The translations under genes were made by a program, and so were the position numbers. This document shows positions 26,387 through 35,399 of a stretch of DNA of 64,000 nt, in pieces. Source of the DNA: Nitrososphaeraceae archaeon. GTDB taxonomy: Archaea > Thermoproteota > Nitrososphaeria > Nitrososphaerales > Nitrososphaeraceae. The notes beneath the pieces are model-generated. The model was given only the letters and a program-made list of their open reading frames with translations. It searched no databases and was not told the DNA's origin. The number at the start of each line of letters is the position of its first letter. Positions within the stretch are counted from its first letter, which is position 1. Where the stretch lies: positions 17,422 through 81,421 of the forward strand of contig WHTU01000010.1 of assembly GCA_009377575.1 (NCBI GenBank). The letters run 5' to 3'.

Positions 26387-27931
26387 CTAGGGAGTTGATA
26401 TAGTGTCGCCTGATAAGATAACCTTTCTAAGTATCATCTTATTCGTAGCATCCATCATAGCCTGCACGGAAGCAATTACTATATCTTCCCCTGTCTTCCG
26501 GGATGAAATTGTATGGCCTTTACTATCCTCTATCTTGACAACTACTTCTGCAGTTGCGTCAGACCCCCCAGTTATTGACTCGAGGCGATATTCTCTAATT
26601 TTCACATCCTCTAATTGGCTCACTATTTTTTGGATTGCCTTTAGTGCCGCATCCACTGGTCCTACCCCGATTTCAGAGGAAATCACATCCTTATCGCCTG
26701 TATTGATCTTTACAACTGCTGTTGGTATGATGTTTATCCCTGTTACGGTATGAAAATCACGAAGCTGGAATTTTTCTTGGAATGTGCTATTTTTCATTAT
26801 CTTACCTGCGATAGAAAGTAATTCACTTGTCGTTATAGATTTTCCCAAGTCCGCAATACCTTTCTGCCTCTCCAAAATTTGTTTAAGCTGTTCGTCATTC
26901 GGCTTCAGTCCAAATTCTTCTAACATTGCTCTTATCCCATGGGCGCCAGCATGTTTACCTGCTTGGAGCCATCTTTTCCTTCCTACAAGTTCCGGACTAA
27001 TGGGTTCGTAAGTTAGTGGATTGTTTATTATACCATGTGTGTGAATTCCAGATTCATGACCGAATGCATTTTCTCCGATAATGGCTTTATTTGGCTGGAC
27101 TATGATTCTCATTGCATTGGAAACGAATTTCGAAGTCTCATATAGTAATTCGGTCTTGATTCCATGCGATCTCTTATATAGGCACTGCAACGCCATAACG
27201 ACCTCTTCTAGAGAAGCGTTTCCAGCTCTTTCTCCTATTCCATTTACTGTTACGTGGGCGCATGTTGCTCCTGCATTTATTCCCGCGATAGTATTGGCAA
27301 CAGCAAGCCCTAAGTCATCATGACAATGCATGCTTATGGGCAGTGGCGAAATAGTTGTTACATCTGCTACGAGCCTTGATATATAATCTGGAGTTGAATA
27401 GCCGACAGTATCAGGGATATCCAATCGATCAGCTCCAGATTGCGATACGGCTTGAAAGACCTCCTTCATAAAACTGGTCTCTGATCTAGTAGCATCCTCA
27501 GCTGAAAACTCTACTTGTACTCCGTGTTTCTTTGCATAATCTACAGCCCACACAGCCTTTTCGAGTACCTGGTCTCTGTCCATCTTTAGCTTGAATTTCA
27601 TATGAATATCTGAGGTGGCAATGAACAAGTGAATATATCCTAGATCGCAGCCAAGTGCGGCGTCTATGTCCTCCTGCACGGCTCTAGCCAAACCGCATAT
27701 TTCCGCATGTAATCCCTGTCTAACAATACTTTTTATCGCATGCCTTTCACCTTCTGACACAATGGGAAAGCCAGCCTCGATAGCATCTACCCCTAATTCA
27801 TCCAATTTTATAGCAATTTGTAATTTTTGTTCGGGGCTCACGGAAACGCCTGGTGTCTGCTCACCATCTCTAAGGGTGGTATCGAAAATTCTTACCTTTT
27901 CAACAATAGGCGATAGTCCAGGAAAGGGCAA
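26387..27931 (-). CDS. leuA: 2-isopropylmalate synthase family (LeuA type)
   Basis: Condenses acetyl-CoA with 2-oxoisovalerate, first step of leucine synthesis. 514 residues, full length. HMGL-like barrel: FDTTLRDGEQTPGVS (catalytic Arg and metal Asp), SAEDATRS, ISMHCHDDLGLAVANT (metal His pair), NGIGERAGNASLEEVV. C-terminal LeuA_dimer regulatory domain from ~385. Starts at TTG 27931. Citramalate or homocitrate synthase activity cannot be excluded from motifs alone, since the families share them. No other leu genes adjoin. Confidence 0.9.
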   Translation of the reverse strand: MPFPGLSPIVEKVRIFDTTLRDGEQTPGVSVSPEQKLQIAIKLDELGVDAIEAGFPIVSEGERHAIKSIVRQGLHAEICGLARAVQEDIDAALGCDLGYIHLFIATSDIHMKFKLKMDRDQVLEKAVWAVDYAKKHGVQVEFSAEDATRSETSFMKEVFQAVSQSGADRLDIPDTVGYSTPDYISRLVADVTTISPLPISMHCHDDLGLAVANTIAGINAGATCAHVTVNGIGERAGNASLEEVVMALQCLYKRSHGIKTELLYETSKFVSNAMRIIVQPNKAIIGENAFGHESGIHTHGIINNPLTYEPISPELVGRKRWLQAGKHAGAHGIRAMLEEFGLKPNDEQLKQILERQKGIADLGKSITTSELLSIAGKIMKNSTFQEKFQLRDFHTVTGINIIPTAVVKINTGDKDVISSEIGVGPVDAALKAIQKIVSQLEDVKIREYRLESITGGSDATAEVVVKIEDSKGHTISSRKTGEDIVIASVQAMMDATNKMILRKVILSGDTISTP

Positions 27932-28198
27932 TTTAAACTTATTTCCAGCCTCCTCTTACTATATATTCGCAAGCCTATCAATTTTACATACAAAGTGAGA
28001 AAGAAGGTTTCTAATCGCAAGCAAAATATTGGCCAGAGGTGAACGCGGGTAGTGCCTTCGACAGGTAGCGTGATCAGCTCATCTTCAGACGGTTAGAAAC
28101 GCCCCATCAACAGTCGAAATGCAAAAGATTCTTTTCATGAACATGGGTCTGACGCTAACTTGTAAATATTATTAATTCAGATATATACAGGGAATACT

Positions 28199-28531
28199 TT
28201 GCCAACCAATAAACTCAAGGGCATTTGGGCTAAACAGATAGCCCTAATCGCAGGTAGCTTCCTCTTAGGTTTAGTGTTGACCTACTATTTCGGTTTCATT
28301 GCCGGTCTTTCTCTTAACATCCTAGTACTTGTTGGTTTGGTATTCTATATACGAAGAAGCCAACAGAAGGCTTTAGGAAATCTTGGATTTAGCAATGAGA
28401 AGGCAGGGGGGAGTTTTGCACCAACGGAATCAAAAGTATCACTAAAGTATGTCTGTATGTCTTGTGGATCACGCGTAAAGGGATCGAGATGCGCCACTTG
28501 CGGTTCTCAGGCAAAAAGGGCTATCTTTTAG
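28199..28531 (+). CDS. Membrane protein with C-terminal zinc ribbon
   Basis: 110 residues. Two hydrophobic segments (~15-32 LIAGSFLLGLVLTYYFGFIA and ~36-52) precede a linker and a zinc ribbon C-x2-C...C-x2-C (CMSCGSRVKGSRCATCGSQ). Starts at TTG 28199. The ribbon probably faces the cytoplasm. Small membrane zinc-ribbon proteins are widespread in archaea without known function. Confidence 0.7.
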   Translation: MPTNKLKGIWAKQIALIAGSFLLGLVLTYYFGFIAGLSLNILVLVGLVFYIRRSQQKALGNLGFSNEKAGGSFAPTESKVSLKYVCMSCGSRVKGSRCATCGSQAKRAIF

Positions 28532-28595
28532 ACGGTCAGATGCGATTATTCATTCGAATGAATTTGCCAGGGCTGTATCAAGAAATGCATGTATT

Positions 28596-29525
28596 TCATT
28601 TAGATACGTCTAGATAGAACTGTTCCTTGTCTATCTTCTCCGGTCTTACTCCCTCTATTTCCATCAAATCTTGCATTACCCCTCTTCCTCTATTTATGGA
28701 GCCAGTCTTGAGTTTCACAATTCCATTAATGAATCCGCTACTTCCACATATAGGATTAAATGCCGATTCAACATTTCCGTGAAACTTTTGGAGAGTCCGT
28801 TCAGTTTTCCCTTCTTCATCCTTAAAGAATCTGCCTTTTCTGTATGATATCCTCGGATGATCGGAATACAAAGTAGTCTCATCATCTCTTGTAAAAGTGA
28901 AAACCACTTTGAAATTATCTAGCTTCTTTGCCATCTCCAGTAGCCAATTGTAATACATTACACCCACCTTGCTTTTGTTTTCAAGCGAATAAAGTCTGGG
29001 GTTACTGTAAAATAACACGAGTCGTATATCCAAGTCTCTCCGATCTTCCATATATTGCAAGAGGCATCGGGCGCATTCAGCACCATTTGATCCTGACCAA
29101 TATGCGATATCCTTCTCTATTCCAGATGCGAACTTTGAGAGAAAAGGTTGTTTTGCTCTGCTGTACTTGACAGACACTTTATCGCCTATTTTGAATTGCT
29201 CAAAAAAATATGCTGCAAATCCATCTGCCTTGCCGATGACCGGATTTATGTAACCATATGGTTTTTCATCCTTTATCGTTAGTTCAATATCATTCCTTGT
29301 TGGTGAGGAAGCGATCGAATATGCCCTTTCTACTTCGGCCTCCACAATGCCGCCAGAAGATGTGGGTCTTTTCAAAAATGCTTTGATTGTCACAAATTCT
29401 CCTACATTAAACGTAAATCGATCTGAAGCCGACAACGGAGAAAATACATAAGTATAGGAATCGGGGGTTTCCTTTATTTTATCCTTTATCTGCCATTCGA
29501 ATATGGGGGTCTGGGATTTAGACAT
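28596..29525 (-). CDS. FAD/NAD(P)-binding ferredoxin reductase-like oxidoreductase
   Basis: 309 residues. FAD-binding beta-barrel ~1-120 with the signature RAYSIASSP (residues ~68-76) and LTIKDEKPYGYINP; NAD(P)-binding Rossmann half ~130-300 with YWSGSNGAECARCLLQYMED and ICGSSGFINGIVKL. This is the FNR superfamily; it transfers electrons between NAD(P)H and a ferredoxin or other carrier. The GGxxIAP-type nucleotide loop is replaced by WSGSNGAE, an unusual variant. ATG 29525. Confidence 0.85.
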   Translation of the reverse strand: MSKSQTPIFEWQIKDKIKETPDSYTYVFSPLSASDRFTFNVGEFVTIKAFLKRPTSSGGIVEAEVERAYSIASSPTRNDIELTIKDEKPYGYINPVIGKADGFAAYFFEQFKIGDKVSVKYSRAKQPFLSKFASGIEKDIAYWSGSNGAECARCLLQYMEDRRDLDIRLVLFYSNPRLYSLENKSKVGVMYYNWLLEMAKKLDNFKVVFTFTRDDETTLYSDHPRISYRKGRFFKDEEGKTERTLQKFHGNVESAFNPICGSSGFINGIVKLKTGSINRGRGVMQDLMEIEGVRPEKIDKEQFYLDVSK

Positions 29526-29854
29526 AGATTCTCTTGTTGGAGGAGAAAATACTTAACATTTTCCTAGTCCTTATAAATCAATTTGGCGGAGAATCAAGGA
29601 GGAATAATTCTTGCCAAATCAATCCGCAAATGCTCCTATTTTTTCTTGCACGAGACGAGAAGGAGGTATTTTTGGTCTCGCAAAAGAGTGGCTCTGACAA
29701 AGGTACATACGCCTTATGTTTCCTGCTCTGACTTTTCGGTATCCTTATTTTATGCAACTTCGGCAATAGGTTCTTGAGAACGAGCGAACCATGTCTTAGA
29801 TAGTACAGTGTTAATATAAGGAAATCTCCATTAGGACGGATCTTATCGATCGAT
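29526..29854. other. Interval open in several frames on both strands
   Basis: Between ~29534 and 29777 at least three frames (two plus, one minus, each 62-65 codons) lack stops. None shows a recognised motif. The minus frame 29578-29766 (LPKLHKIRIPKSQSRKHKAY, basic) is on the same strand as the reductase and 52 bases upstream of it, so it is the best candidate. A GGAGG at ~29602 precedes a TTG by eight bases on the plus strand. I cannot decide which, if any, is translated. Confidence 0.3.
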
Positions 29855-30454
29855 ATGATTGGATTTAATTGGTCTGAAGGTGGTCAACGTTTTCCAAGAA
29901 CTATTTGCTATGTTTTGATTGTTTATATCCTGGTCTCCAGCGCTTATTCCGCTAGTCCAGATGTCTTGGCTTTTTTCCACACTCCTCCTTTGGCAGATAA
30001 TATGGTTACCTTTGATGATCGGGGTCTCGGGTTAGCTATCAAATATCCTAGCAATTGGGAGAGATCGAAAATCGGTCAGGATCAGGTCACATTTATAGCT
30101 CCACGCGAAAGCAATTCGCCTTCGTTCCCAGCTGGGTTAGGTATAAAGTCACACAATATTTCAACTGTAGATGCCACATTAGATTCTATAGCAAAAGAAC
30201 TAATCACTGATCTTGAACAAGATACTCAGGATTTTACCCTCTTGAGCTCCAGTCAGTCGAAGCTGAATAGCCTTGATTCTTATGAGATTTCTTTTAGTGC
30301 AACAGATGATAACGATGCAAAAAGGACAGCAATGCAGATAGTTGTAAAGCCTGAAAATCTGGTCTATGTAATCACATACAAAGCCTATCCAGAAAAATAT
30401 GAATCATACCTTCCGATCATACAGTCAATGCTAGATTCGTTAAAGTTTATGTGA
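29855..30454 (+). CDS. Secreted PsbP-like domain protein
   Basis: 199 residues. N-terminal hydrophobic segment ~15-35 (TICYVLIVYILVSSAYSAS). The rest matches the PsbP-like/DUF1795 pattern: FDDRGLGLAIKYPSNWERSK at the first strand and MQIVVKPENLVYVITYKA... before a final helix (IIQSMLDSLKF). Exported; specific role unknown in archaea. ATG 29855. Confidence 0.72.
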   Translation: MIGFNWSEGGQRFPRTICYVLIVYILVSSAYSASPDVLAFFHTPPLADNMVTFDDRGLGLAIKYPSNWERSKIGQDQVTFIAPRESNSPSFPAGLGIKSHNISTVDATLDSIAKELITDLEQDTQDFTLLSSSQSKLNSLDSYEISFSATDDNDAKRTAMQIVVKPENLVYVITYKAYPEKYESYLPIIQSMLDSLKFM

Positions 30455-30614
30455 TAAATACCATGAAGCGCTCGCGTTCGGCTGCATTTAACCAAAAATA
30501 TAGGATCATTCTCAATTTTCAGTAATTTTTGATGATCTTCACTGTTCCTTAAGATTTGTGCATACTGTTACGCCCCAGTCACCAAGGAGCACTGCTTCAA
30601 TATCGCGTTTCCTA

Positions 30615-30755
30615 CTAACCAACTGCGCCAATAATAGCGTTCTGCGGGTGCTTGCACCGGCAGAGATTACTACCATGTTCAGAAAATTTGTGTTTACAAC
30701 GATAATAGGTGCAGATTGGCTCTGATTCCTTACCCCACACGTCAGTAATTTTCAT
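30615..30755 (-). CDS. Small Cys/His-rich protein (46 aa)
   Basis: ATG-to-TAG frame, MKITDVWGKESEPICTYYRC then KHKFSEHGSNLCRCKHPQNA. Four Cys and three His in 21 residues suggest a zinc-binding knuckle. ATATATATC ~25 bases upstream of the ATG fits a leaderless promoter. A second frame over the same DNA (VVISAGASTRRTLLLAQLVS...) is also open, so the choice is not certain. Confidence 0.42.
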   Translation of the reverse strand: MKITDVWGKESEPICTYYRCKHKFSEHGSNLCRCKHPQNAIIGAVG

Positions 30756-31032
30756 TTACTAATCATGATATATATGCCGATACAATATATTGTTACTGCA
30801 AGAAGCTTAGGGTCACGTTCGGAAGGCGCTGGAAATTAATTTTAGATATTTTCTTGCCGTCCTGATATGAAGTACGGAAAATTTATCATCAAGTTTATAA
30901 AAATAATTCAATAATACCCTTAAAAACATGATAAACGTTAGGGCATATTTTAATGTTTGTAGGATTCTACTGCCAAAAGATTACCAAATAGTTAATATTT
31001 AACATGGGATAGTAATACCCTTGCCTTAGCAA

Positions 31033-31518
31033 ATGCATGAGCGAGATTTCCTTCATGAGGTCTGCATAAGTGCTTTATCTGTTAGCAGGAAAGTGAGTTT
31101 TGCGGGGATAGTGGACAATAATGGTAAACTTTTGCTCGGTCATGAAAAGAAGAATGCCGATACCAACAGACGACGATTACTTTGTTATATTGGTGACTAT
31201 GAGAATAAAGTTGTCGTTAGCATATATTTCAAACATCTTGCACCAATGTTAAATGAAATAGTAAAAAAGCATTTTTTTGATATGAAATCCAATACTTCGA
31301 TCTATGATTGTAACACAGCCGATCGGGCGGGTGCCATTCGGATTTACGAGATCAACGAATTTTATGTCTTGGATGTTGCTAGCAATATCAAATTGGGCTT
31401 CATTCCTATTACTGAAACTGCAGACAAATTCCTTTGCGTCTACTTAGAATCACATATGGTCGAAATGTCCAACACCTCGTATCATAGGATAATAGCCTCC
31501 ATTAATAGGTGCTTATGA
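31033..31518 (+). CDS. Hypothetical protein, Nitrososphaeria DUF6659-like
   Basis: 161 residues: N-terminal helix (HEVCISALSVSRKVSFAGIV), then strands DNNGKLLLGHEKK, and a long middle with FKHLAPMLNEIVKKHFF. The pattern of a short helix, a self-referencing sensor-like sheet and no catalytic residues resembles a family common in Nitrososphaeria that I associate with DUF6659; this is recognition by eye. ATG 31033. Confidence 0.5.
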   Translation: MHERDFLHEVCISALSVSRKVSFAGIVDNNGKLLLGHEKKNADTNRRRLLCYIGDYENKVVVSIYFKHLAPMLNEIVKKHFFDMKSNTSIYDCNTADRAGAIRIYEINEFYVLDVASNIKLGFIPITETADKFLCVYLESHMVEMSNTSYHRIIASINRCL

Positions 31519-31820
31519 ATTAAGCTAGCAAGGTTTGGTAGTATCCAATTATCAGAGTTTGCCAGATCGATAAGTTTGGTAATGGAATTCATTCTTAGCG
31601 CTGAAGCATCCGAATTTTAATGTAGAAAGGATGATCTGGTAGCGATGAAGCGAATATTTATTTCATTTTCTTTTTGAGAGTGGTTCACTTTGTCTCACAT
31701 AGGGCTTATACTTGGTGATTTACCAGACTCCTGTAAGCCTATACTTTGATTCTATCCGGTGGCAATGACGCGATTTGGTGGAATCGATTAGCTGAATGAT
31801 TAGCTTTTCGCAAATAGCGT

Positions 31821-31833
31821 AAAGATTTATATC
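31821..31833 (+). promoter_or_regulatory. TATA box of the marR-MFS operon
   Basis: AAAGATTTATATC, ~32-44 bases before the marR ATG. Transcription would begin ~25 bases downstream, inside the inverted repeat at 31841, so repressor binding there would block initiation. Confidence 0.6.
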
Positions 31834-31840
31834 TAATGAT

Positions 31841-31865
31841 TAGGGCACTAAGGATTAGTACCCTA
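31841..31865 (+). promoter_or_regulatory. Inverted-repeat operator at the marR start
   Basis: Arms TAGGGCACTA (31841-31850) and TAGTACCCTA (31856-31865) match as an inverted repeat at 9 of 10 positions with a five-base spacer; the right arm ends on the A of the marR ATG. A ~25-base near-palindrome over the transcription start is the classic layout for MarR autorepression. Seen directly; binding is inferred. Confidence 0.65.
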
Positions 31866-32401
31866 TGTCAACTTTTGATTATGAAACTAATCCTGGATTC
31901 ATCATAAACAGGACTGCAAGATCTCTTTCACGTTCTTTAGATATTAGGCTAAGAAATACAGTCGGCATTACTTTTGCCCAGTGGAGAGTACTTGTTTTGC
32001 TAACAAAAACCCATGATGGCCTCTCACAAAAGGAAATCGCCGAGGGTCTTGGGTTGGAAGCACCTACCCTGATACCTATTCTTGACAAGTTGCAGAAAGA
32101 TGGTTTTATTGAAAGGAGAGTTGATCGCAATGATAGAAGGAACAATAGAATCTTTCGCGCTAAGAGGACATTCGAAATTTGGGAGACTACCCTTGAGTGT
32201 GCCTCTAAGGTGCTCACCATAGCATTGGCAGGTCTTCCAGATGACAACGTACAGATTATGAAGGAGGTATTGGAAAAAATGTGGATTAATCTACAGGCAA
32301 ATCTGGAACTATCCAATAAAACCCCTGCAACCATTGCAGGAATGGTTAGTCGAAAACAAGGATTACAAGAAACAACGGCCGCACAACAGCAGCAGGTCTG
32401 A
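31865..32401 (+). CDS. MarR family transcriptional regulator
   Basis: 178 residues. Winged-helix core: FAQWRVLVLLTKTHDGLSQK, EIAEGLGLEAPTLIPILDKL (recognition helix) and FIERRVDRNDRRNNRIFRAK (wing with the D-x-R-D-R-R signature). Long terminal helices form the dimer. The C-terminal Gln-rich tail (TTAAQQQQV) is unusual. Next gene, an MFS exporter, begins 21 bases downstream, so this is probably a drug- or phenolic-responsive repressor of its own operon. Confidence 0.93.
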   Translation: MSTFDYETNPGFIINRTARSLSRSLDIRLRNTVGITFAQWRVLVLLTKTHDGLSQKEIAEGLGLEAPTLIPILDKLQKDGFIERRVDRNDRRNNRIFRAKRTFEIWETTLECASKVLTIALAGLPDDNVQIMKEVLEKMWINLQANLELSNKTPATIAGMVSRKQGLQETTAAQQQQV

Positions 32402-32422
32402 TGTACAGAGCATTATTACAAG

Positions 32423-34060
32423 ATGCAGAATCCGCTAAAGAGTAAACAAAATCAAAATAGACGAAACGAAGGATTGTCAACTAAAGAGGATTCTAATCTC
32501 TTGGCCAGTCGTGGCGGAACCGCGATACCTCGTACGGCTTGGAAATTGCTAGTTATTCTAAGCTCCATTGCTACCATGGTGATGTATGTAGAGACCATGT
32601 TGATTCCTGCTATTCCTGATCTAATAAATGACTTTAATGTCTCTTACGGAACTTCTTCCTGGATCCTGACGACCTATCTAATCAGTGGAGCGGTCGCCAC
32701 CCCGATAGTTGGTAAACTATCTGATGTTTACGGAAAAAAGAAGGTTCTCTTATTGGTAATGCTAATTTATGCGATAGGAGTCTCATTCGCAGGGTTTGCC
32801 TCAAACATTTACACATTGCTACTCGTTAGGGCTATTCAAGGAATCGGAATGGGCATGTTTCCCATCGCATTTGGCATAATAAGGGATCAATTCCCAAGGG
32901 AAAAAATTTCAATAGGTCAGGGGATTATAAGTTCAATGTTCGCAGCAGGGGCGGCGGTAGGGCTTTCAGCTGGAGCATTAATTGTAGAGAATTTTGGATG
33001 GCAAGCGACTTTTTTCACGATAATCCCAATCGTCATTCTACTATTAATTACCATTTGGAGATTCGTACACATTGGAGAGAATCAGCAAATTGATCCAGCG
33101 CCAATAAAGGACTCAGTTGGAAGAGGTAAGGAATCTAGTTTGGTTCCTGTAACCAACTTTGATGAGAAAAGGAAAAGAAAATTACAAATTGATATTAAAG
33201 GAGCAGCAGCTCTCGCAGTTTCTATAACCTCATTTTTGCTCTGCCTAACCTTAATTGAGACCTCTAGTGGTTTAAGCACTTCAAACAATTCATTTTTTGG
33301 CATTTTGTCAGCCTATGGCACGATTATAGGTTCAGCGATAGTAGCTGTTATTTCCTTTGTTCTATTCTTGCTAATTGAGAAAAGAGAGAGTTATCCGCTT
33401 ATCGATTTGCGACTTTTAGGAAATAAAGCGATACTGCCATCAATTCTAATAATCCTCATCGTAGGGCTATCTAATTTTATGGTGTTTCAAACCATACCAA
33501 TACTAGTGAGAAATCCCGAGCCATTAGGTTTCGGAGCAGACGTCGTAGACGCTGGAACAATTCAGTTACCATTTGCATTAGTATTTTTGGTATTTGGTCC
33601 GACTTCTGGTCTTATAATTTCAAAGTTAGGTTCCTTAAGACCTGTAATAGTTGGGACTTCGATTATTACAGTTAGCTTTTTAGGCCTTGTATTCTTCCAT
33701 GACAGTCCAACTGCAATTTCAATTAACCTTGGTGTTCTTGCTACTGGATTGTCTTTCGCGGCTATCGGGGCAATGAACGTAATAATACTTGCCACTCCAA
33801 AAGAATATACAGGCATATCCCTTGGTATTGCCACCCTAGTGAGGATAATAGGGAGCGCTATAGGACCTGCTCTTGCGGCTATGTATATGCAATCAAGTCA
33901 GACTGTCATAGATATAGGTGTACTATCAAGGTCTTACCCCTCTGATTTCGCGTTCGTGATGATATTCTCTACAGCGACAGTGATTGCAGCTGGTTCGATC
34001 TTCCTATCTGTTTTGTTACACCGACGAGCAAGCCGTATGGCCATTCCTCAGCTCTCGTAA
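32423..34060 (+). CDS. MFS multidrug-type transporter (DHA2-like)
   Basis: 545 residues, about 14 hydrophobic segments after a polar ~35-residue N-terminus. Motif A GKLSDVYGKKKVLLL lies between helices 2 and 3; motif C-like GAAVGLSAGALIVENFGW marks an antiporter. A central charged loop (~225-260) splits the two halves. Proton-driven efflux is likely; substrate unknown. Tightly linked to marR and probably controlled by it. Confidence 0.93.
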   Translation: MQNPLKSKQNQNRRNEGLSTKEDSNLLASRGGTAIPRTAWKLLVILSSIATMVMYVETMLIPAIPDLINDFNVSYGTSSWILTTYLISGAVATPIVGKLSDVYGKKKVLLLVMLIYAIGVSFAGFASNIYTLLLVRAIQGIGMGMFPIAFGIIRDQFPREKISIGQGIISSMFAAGAAVGLSAGALIVENFGWQATFFTIIPIVILLLITIWRFVHIGENQQIDPAPIKDSVGRGKESSLVPVTNFDEKRKRKLQIDIKGAAALAVSITSFLLCLTLIETSSGLSTSNNSFFGILSAYGTIIGSAIVAVISFVLFLLIEKRESYPLIDLRLLGNKAILPSILIILIVGLSNFMVFQTIPILVRNPEPLGFGADVVDAGTIQLPFALVFLVFGPTSGLIISKLGSLRPVIVGTSIITVSFLGLVFFHDSPTAISINLGVLATGLSFAAIGAMNVIILATPKEYTGISLGIATLVRIIGSAIGPALAAMYMQSSQTVIDIGVLSRSYPSDFAFVMIFSTATVIAAGSIFLSVLLHRRASRMAIPQLS

Positions 34061-34120
34061 GTTCCACCTTGATCACGTGACAAGCAGAGAATTGACGATG
34101 CATTATTCATGCTTTTTCGC

Positions 34121-34420
34121 TCAATCCGATAATGTCACTCTTCTAGCTCCAATATCGCTAACAACATAGTGGTCTTGTCCTATCTCAATTATGTCTCCTG
34201 GTGAGATTCTATCGTGTGTTCTCTTCCTTCTTAGGGGCTTCCCAAATGGTTTCCTTTGTTCTTTGAATATCAACCAAATCCTTCCTACATTTAATACATT
34301 CTTAAACTCAGATTCCCAAACAAGATCATATACTGTAGATAGCGCTTGGAAGCTGATACTGTTATTTCTGATAAGTAAATCAGCTTCAGGTTCCCTGCAA
34401 AAATACACTCTTACTATCAC
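34121..34420 (-). CDS. Hypothetical protein (99 aa)
   Basis: Mixed alpha/beta protein without membrane segments. A basic stretch KPFGKPLRRKRTHDRISPGD is followed by IIEIGQDHYVVSDIGARRVT, which reads like a small SH3-like barrel. Starts at ATG 34420. Family not recognised. Confidence 0.55.
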   Translation of the reverse strand: MIVRVYFCREPEADLLIRNNSISFQALSTVYDLVWESEFKNVLNVGRIWLIFKEQRKPFGKPLRRKRTHDRISPGDIIEIGQDHYVVSDIGARRVTLSD

Positions 34421-34467
34421 TTGTAACCACTAGATATTGTAAACATTTACCTATTAGCATTTTTTTT

Positions 34468-34620
34468 TCAGGTAATTGAACCCAATTCTACGTAAACGAC
34501 ATGATCGTTAGCTGATAAGGTAGCAACATCATATTTTAAGAATTTCCATTTGAAGTGCGATAAGCCGTTCTTTATCTTTACTCTCTCATCTCACGATAAT
34601 TTATTGTGTGTGTGTGACAT
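34468..34620 (-). pseudogene. Small gene interrupted by an in-frame TGA
   Basis: ATG 34620 opens MSHTHNKLS, TGA (34591-34593), then the same frame continues DERVKIKNGLSHFKWKFLKY then DVATLSANDHVVYVELGSIT to TGA at 34468. The second part is plainly protein-like. The CAC/ACA repeat at the start is a (GT)n microsatellite at ~34604-34615 that could have slipped. Alternatively translation begins inside the second part. Confidence 0.42.
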
Positions 34621-34741
34621 CTTTGAAAAGCTATCTTGACTAGAAGTAGATCCAATGATCGATTGAGTTCTGGCCGATTTACATCGGTAGATTCGTGTCA
34701 ACACCATAAATAGTATAAAAAAAGAAGAGTTTGGACGTTCC

Positions 34742-34756
34742 GTCAGAAGATCTGAC
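34742..34756 (-). terminator. Short hairpin downstream of the 34770 gene
   Basis: GTCAGA / TCTGAC with a three-base loop, ~14 bases after the stop of the minus-strand gene. May mark transcript 3' end; no long T-run follows, so support is modest. Confidence 0.3.
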
Positions 34757-34769
34757 TTGGCTAAATTGT

Positions 34770-35399
34770 CTACTTTATTATTTGGACTGACTTCGTAATT
34801 GTTCCGTATATTGGTGTGTCTCCAAAGTGATTACTAACTGCAGTTGGGTCTAAGTAGATGCTTACCACATTGTTACCCATGTAGGTAACTGATGTCGGGA
34901 CATTAGAAACTGGTCCGTCTTTCATAGTAATCGTCGAGGTTCCGTTGAATACGGCGGTTTTGTTATCGGGCATAGACAATTCCGTTAAAGTAAAGTTGTC
35001 TATTTGATGCTGATGCAATGCAGAGCCGTTTGTCATTACCATATCAAAAGATGCTACGAATTTACCGTTCTGTGACATATCTTTAACCATAGCTGAGGTT
35101 GAGTTTGAAGCTGGGGCGCTTTGATTTCCATATTCTCCTGCTTCGCCTTTAGTTAAGCTCGCTTTCCAGTAACCGGATAATATCCAAGAAGGATTCCCGT
35201 TTTCATCGTTTTGAATGCTGGCTATTGTACCTGCGGCGTAGTGACCAGGCTCCATCATGCCGTAGCTGTGATCGCCTCGCTGATCCATTGGGTATGCTGC
35301 AGCGTGATTGCTCTCAAATGGTGCCGCCATTAGGATAAATCCAACTCCTATGGTTAGGAGTGCGGCTCCAATCACTATTACTGTTGGGTTATGTTTCAA
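34770..35399 (-). CDS. Secreted hypothetical protein (209 aa)
   Basis: Signal/anchor ~5-28 (PTVIVIGAALLTIGVGFILM). Mature part: His-containing start (HAAAYPMDQRGDHSYGMMEP), then GTIASIQNDENGNPSWILSG, a strand-rich middle with N-x-S/T sites, and FNGTSTITMKDGPVSNVPTS. This resembles a Nitrososphaeria exported beta family of unknown function. ATG 35399. Confidence 0.65.
   Translation of the reverse strand: MKHNPTVIVIGAALLTIGVGFILMAAPFESNHAAAYPMDQRGDHSYGMMEPGHYAAGTIASIQNDENGNPSWILSGYWKASLTKGEAGEYGNQSAPASNSTSAMVKDMSQNGKFVASFDMVMTNGSALHQHQIDNFTLTELSMPDNKTAVFNGTSTITMKDGPVSNVPTSVTYMGNNVVSIYLDPTAVSNHFGDTPIYGTITKSVQIIK

Noticed and set aside
27932..28198. Possible leader peptide upstream of leuA
   Set aside because: A few Leu-containing frames exist, but ribosome-coupled attenuation is not known in this group and no terminator structure was seen.
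30555..30680. GC-richer stretch that might be a structural RNA
   Set aside because: No tRNA or rRNA pattern; better explained by the overlapping small Cys-rich frame.
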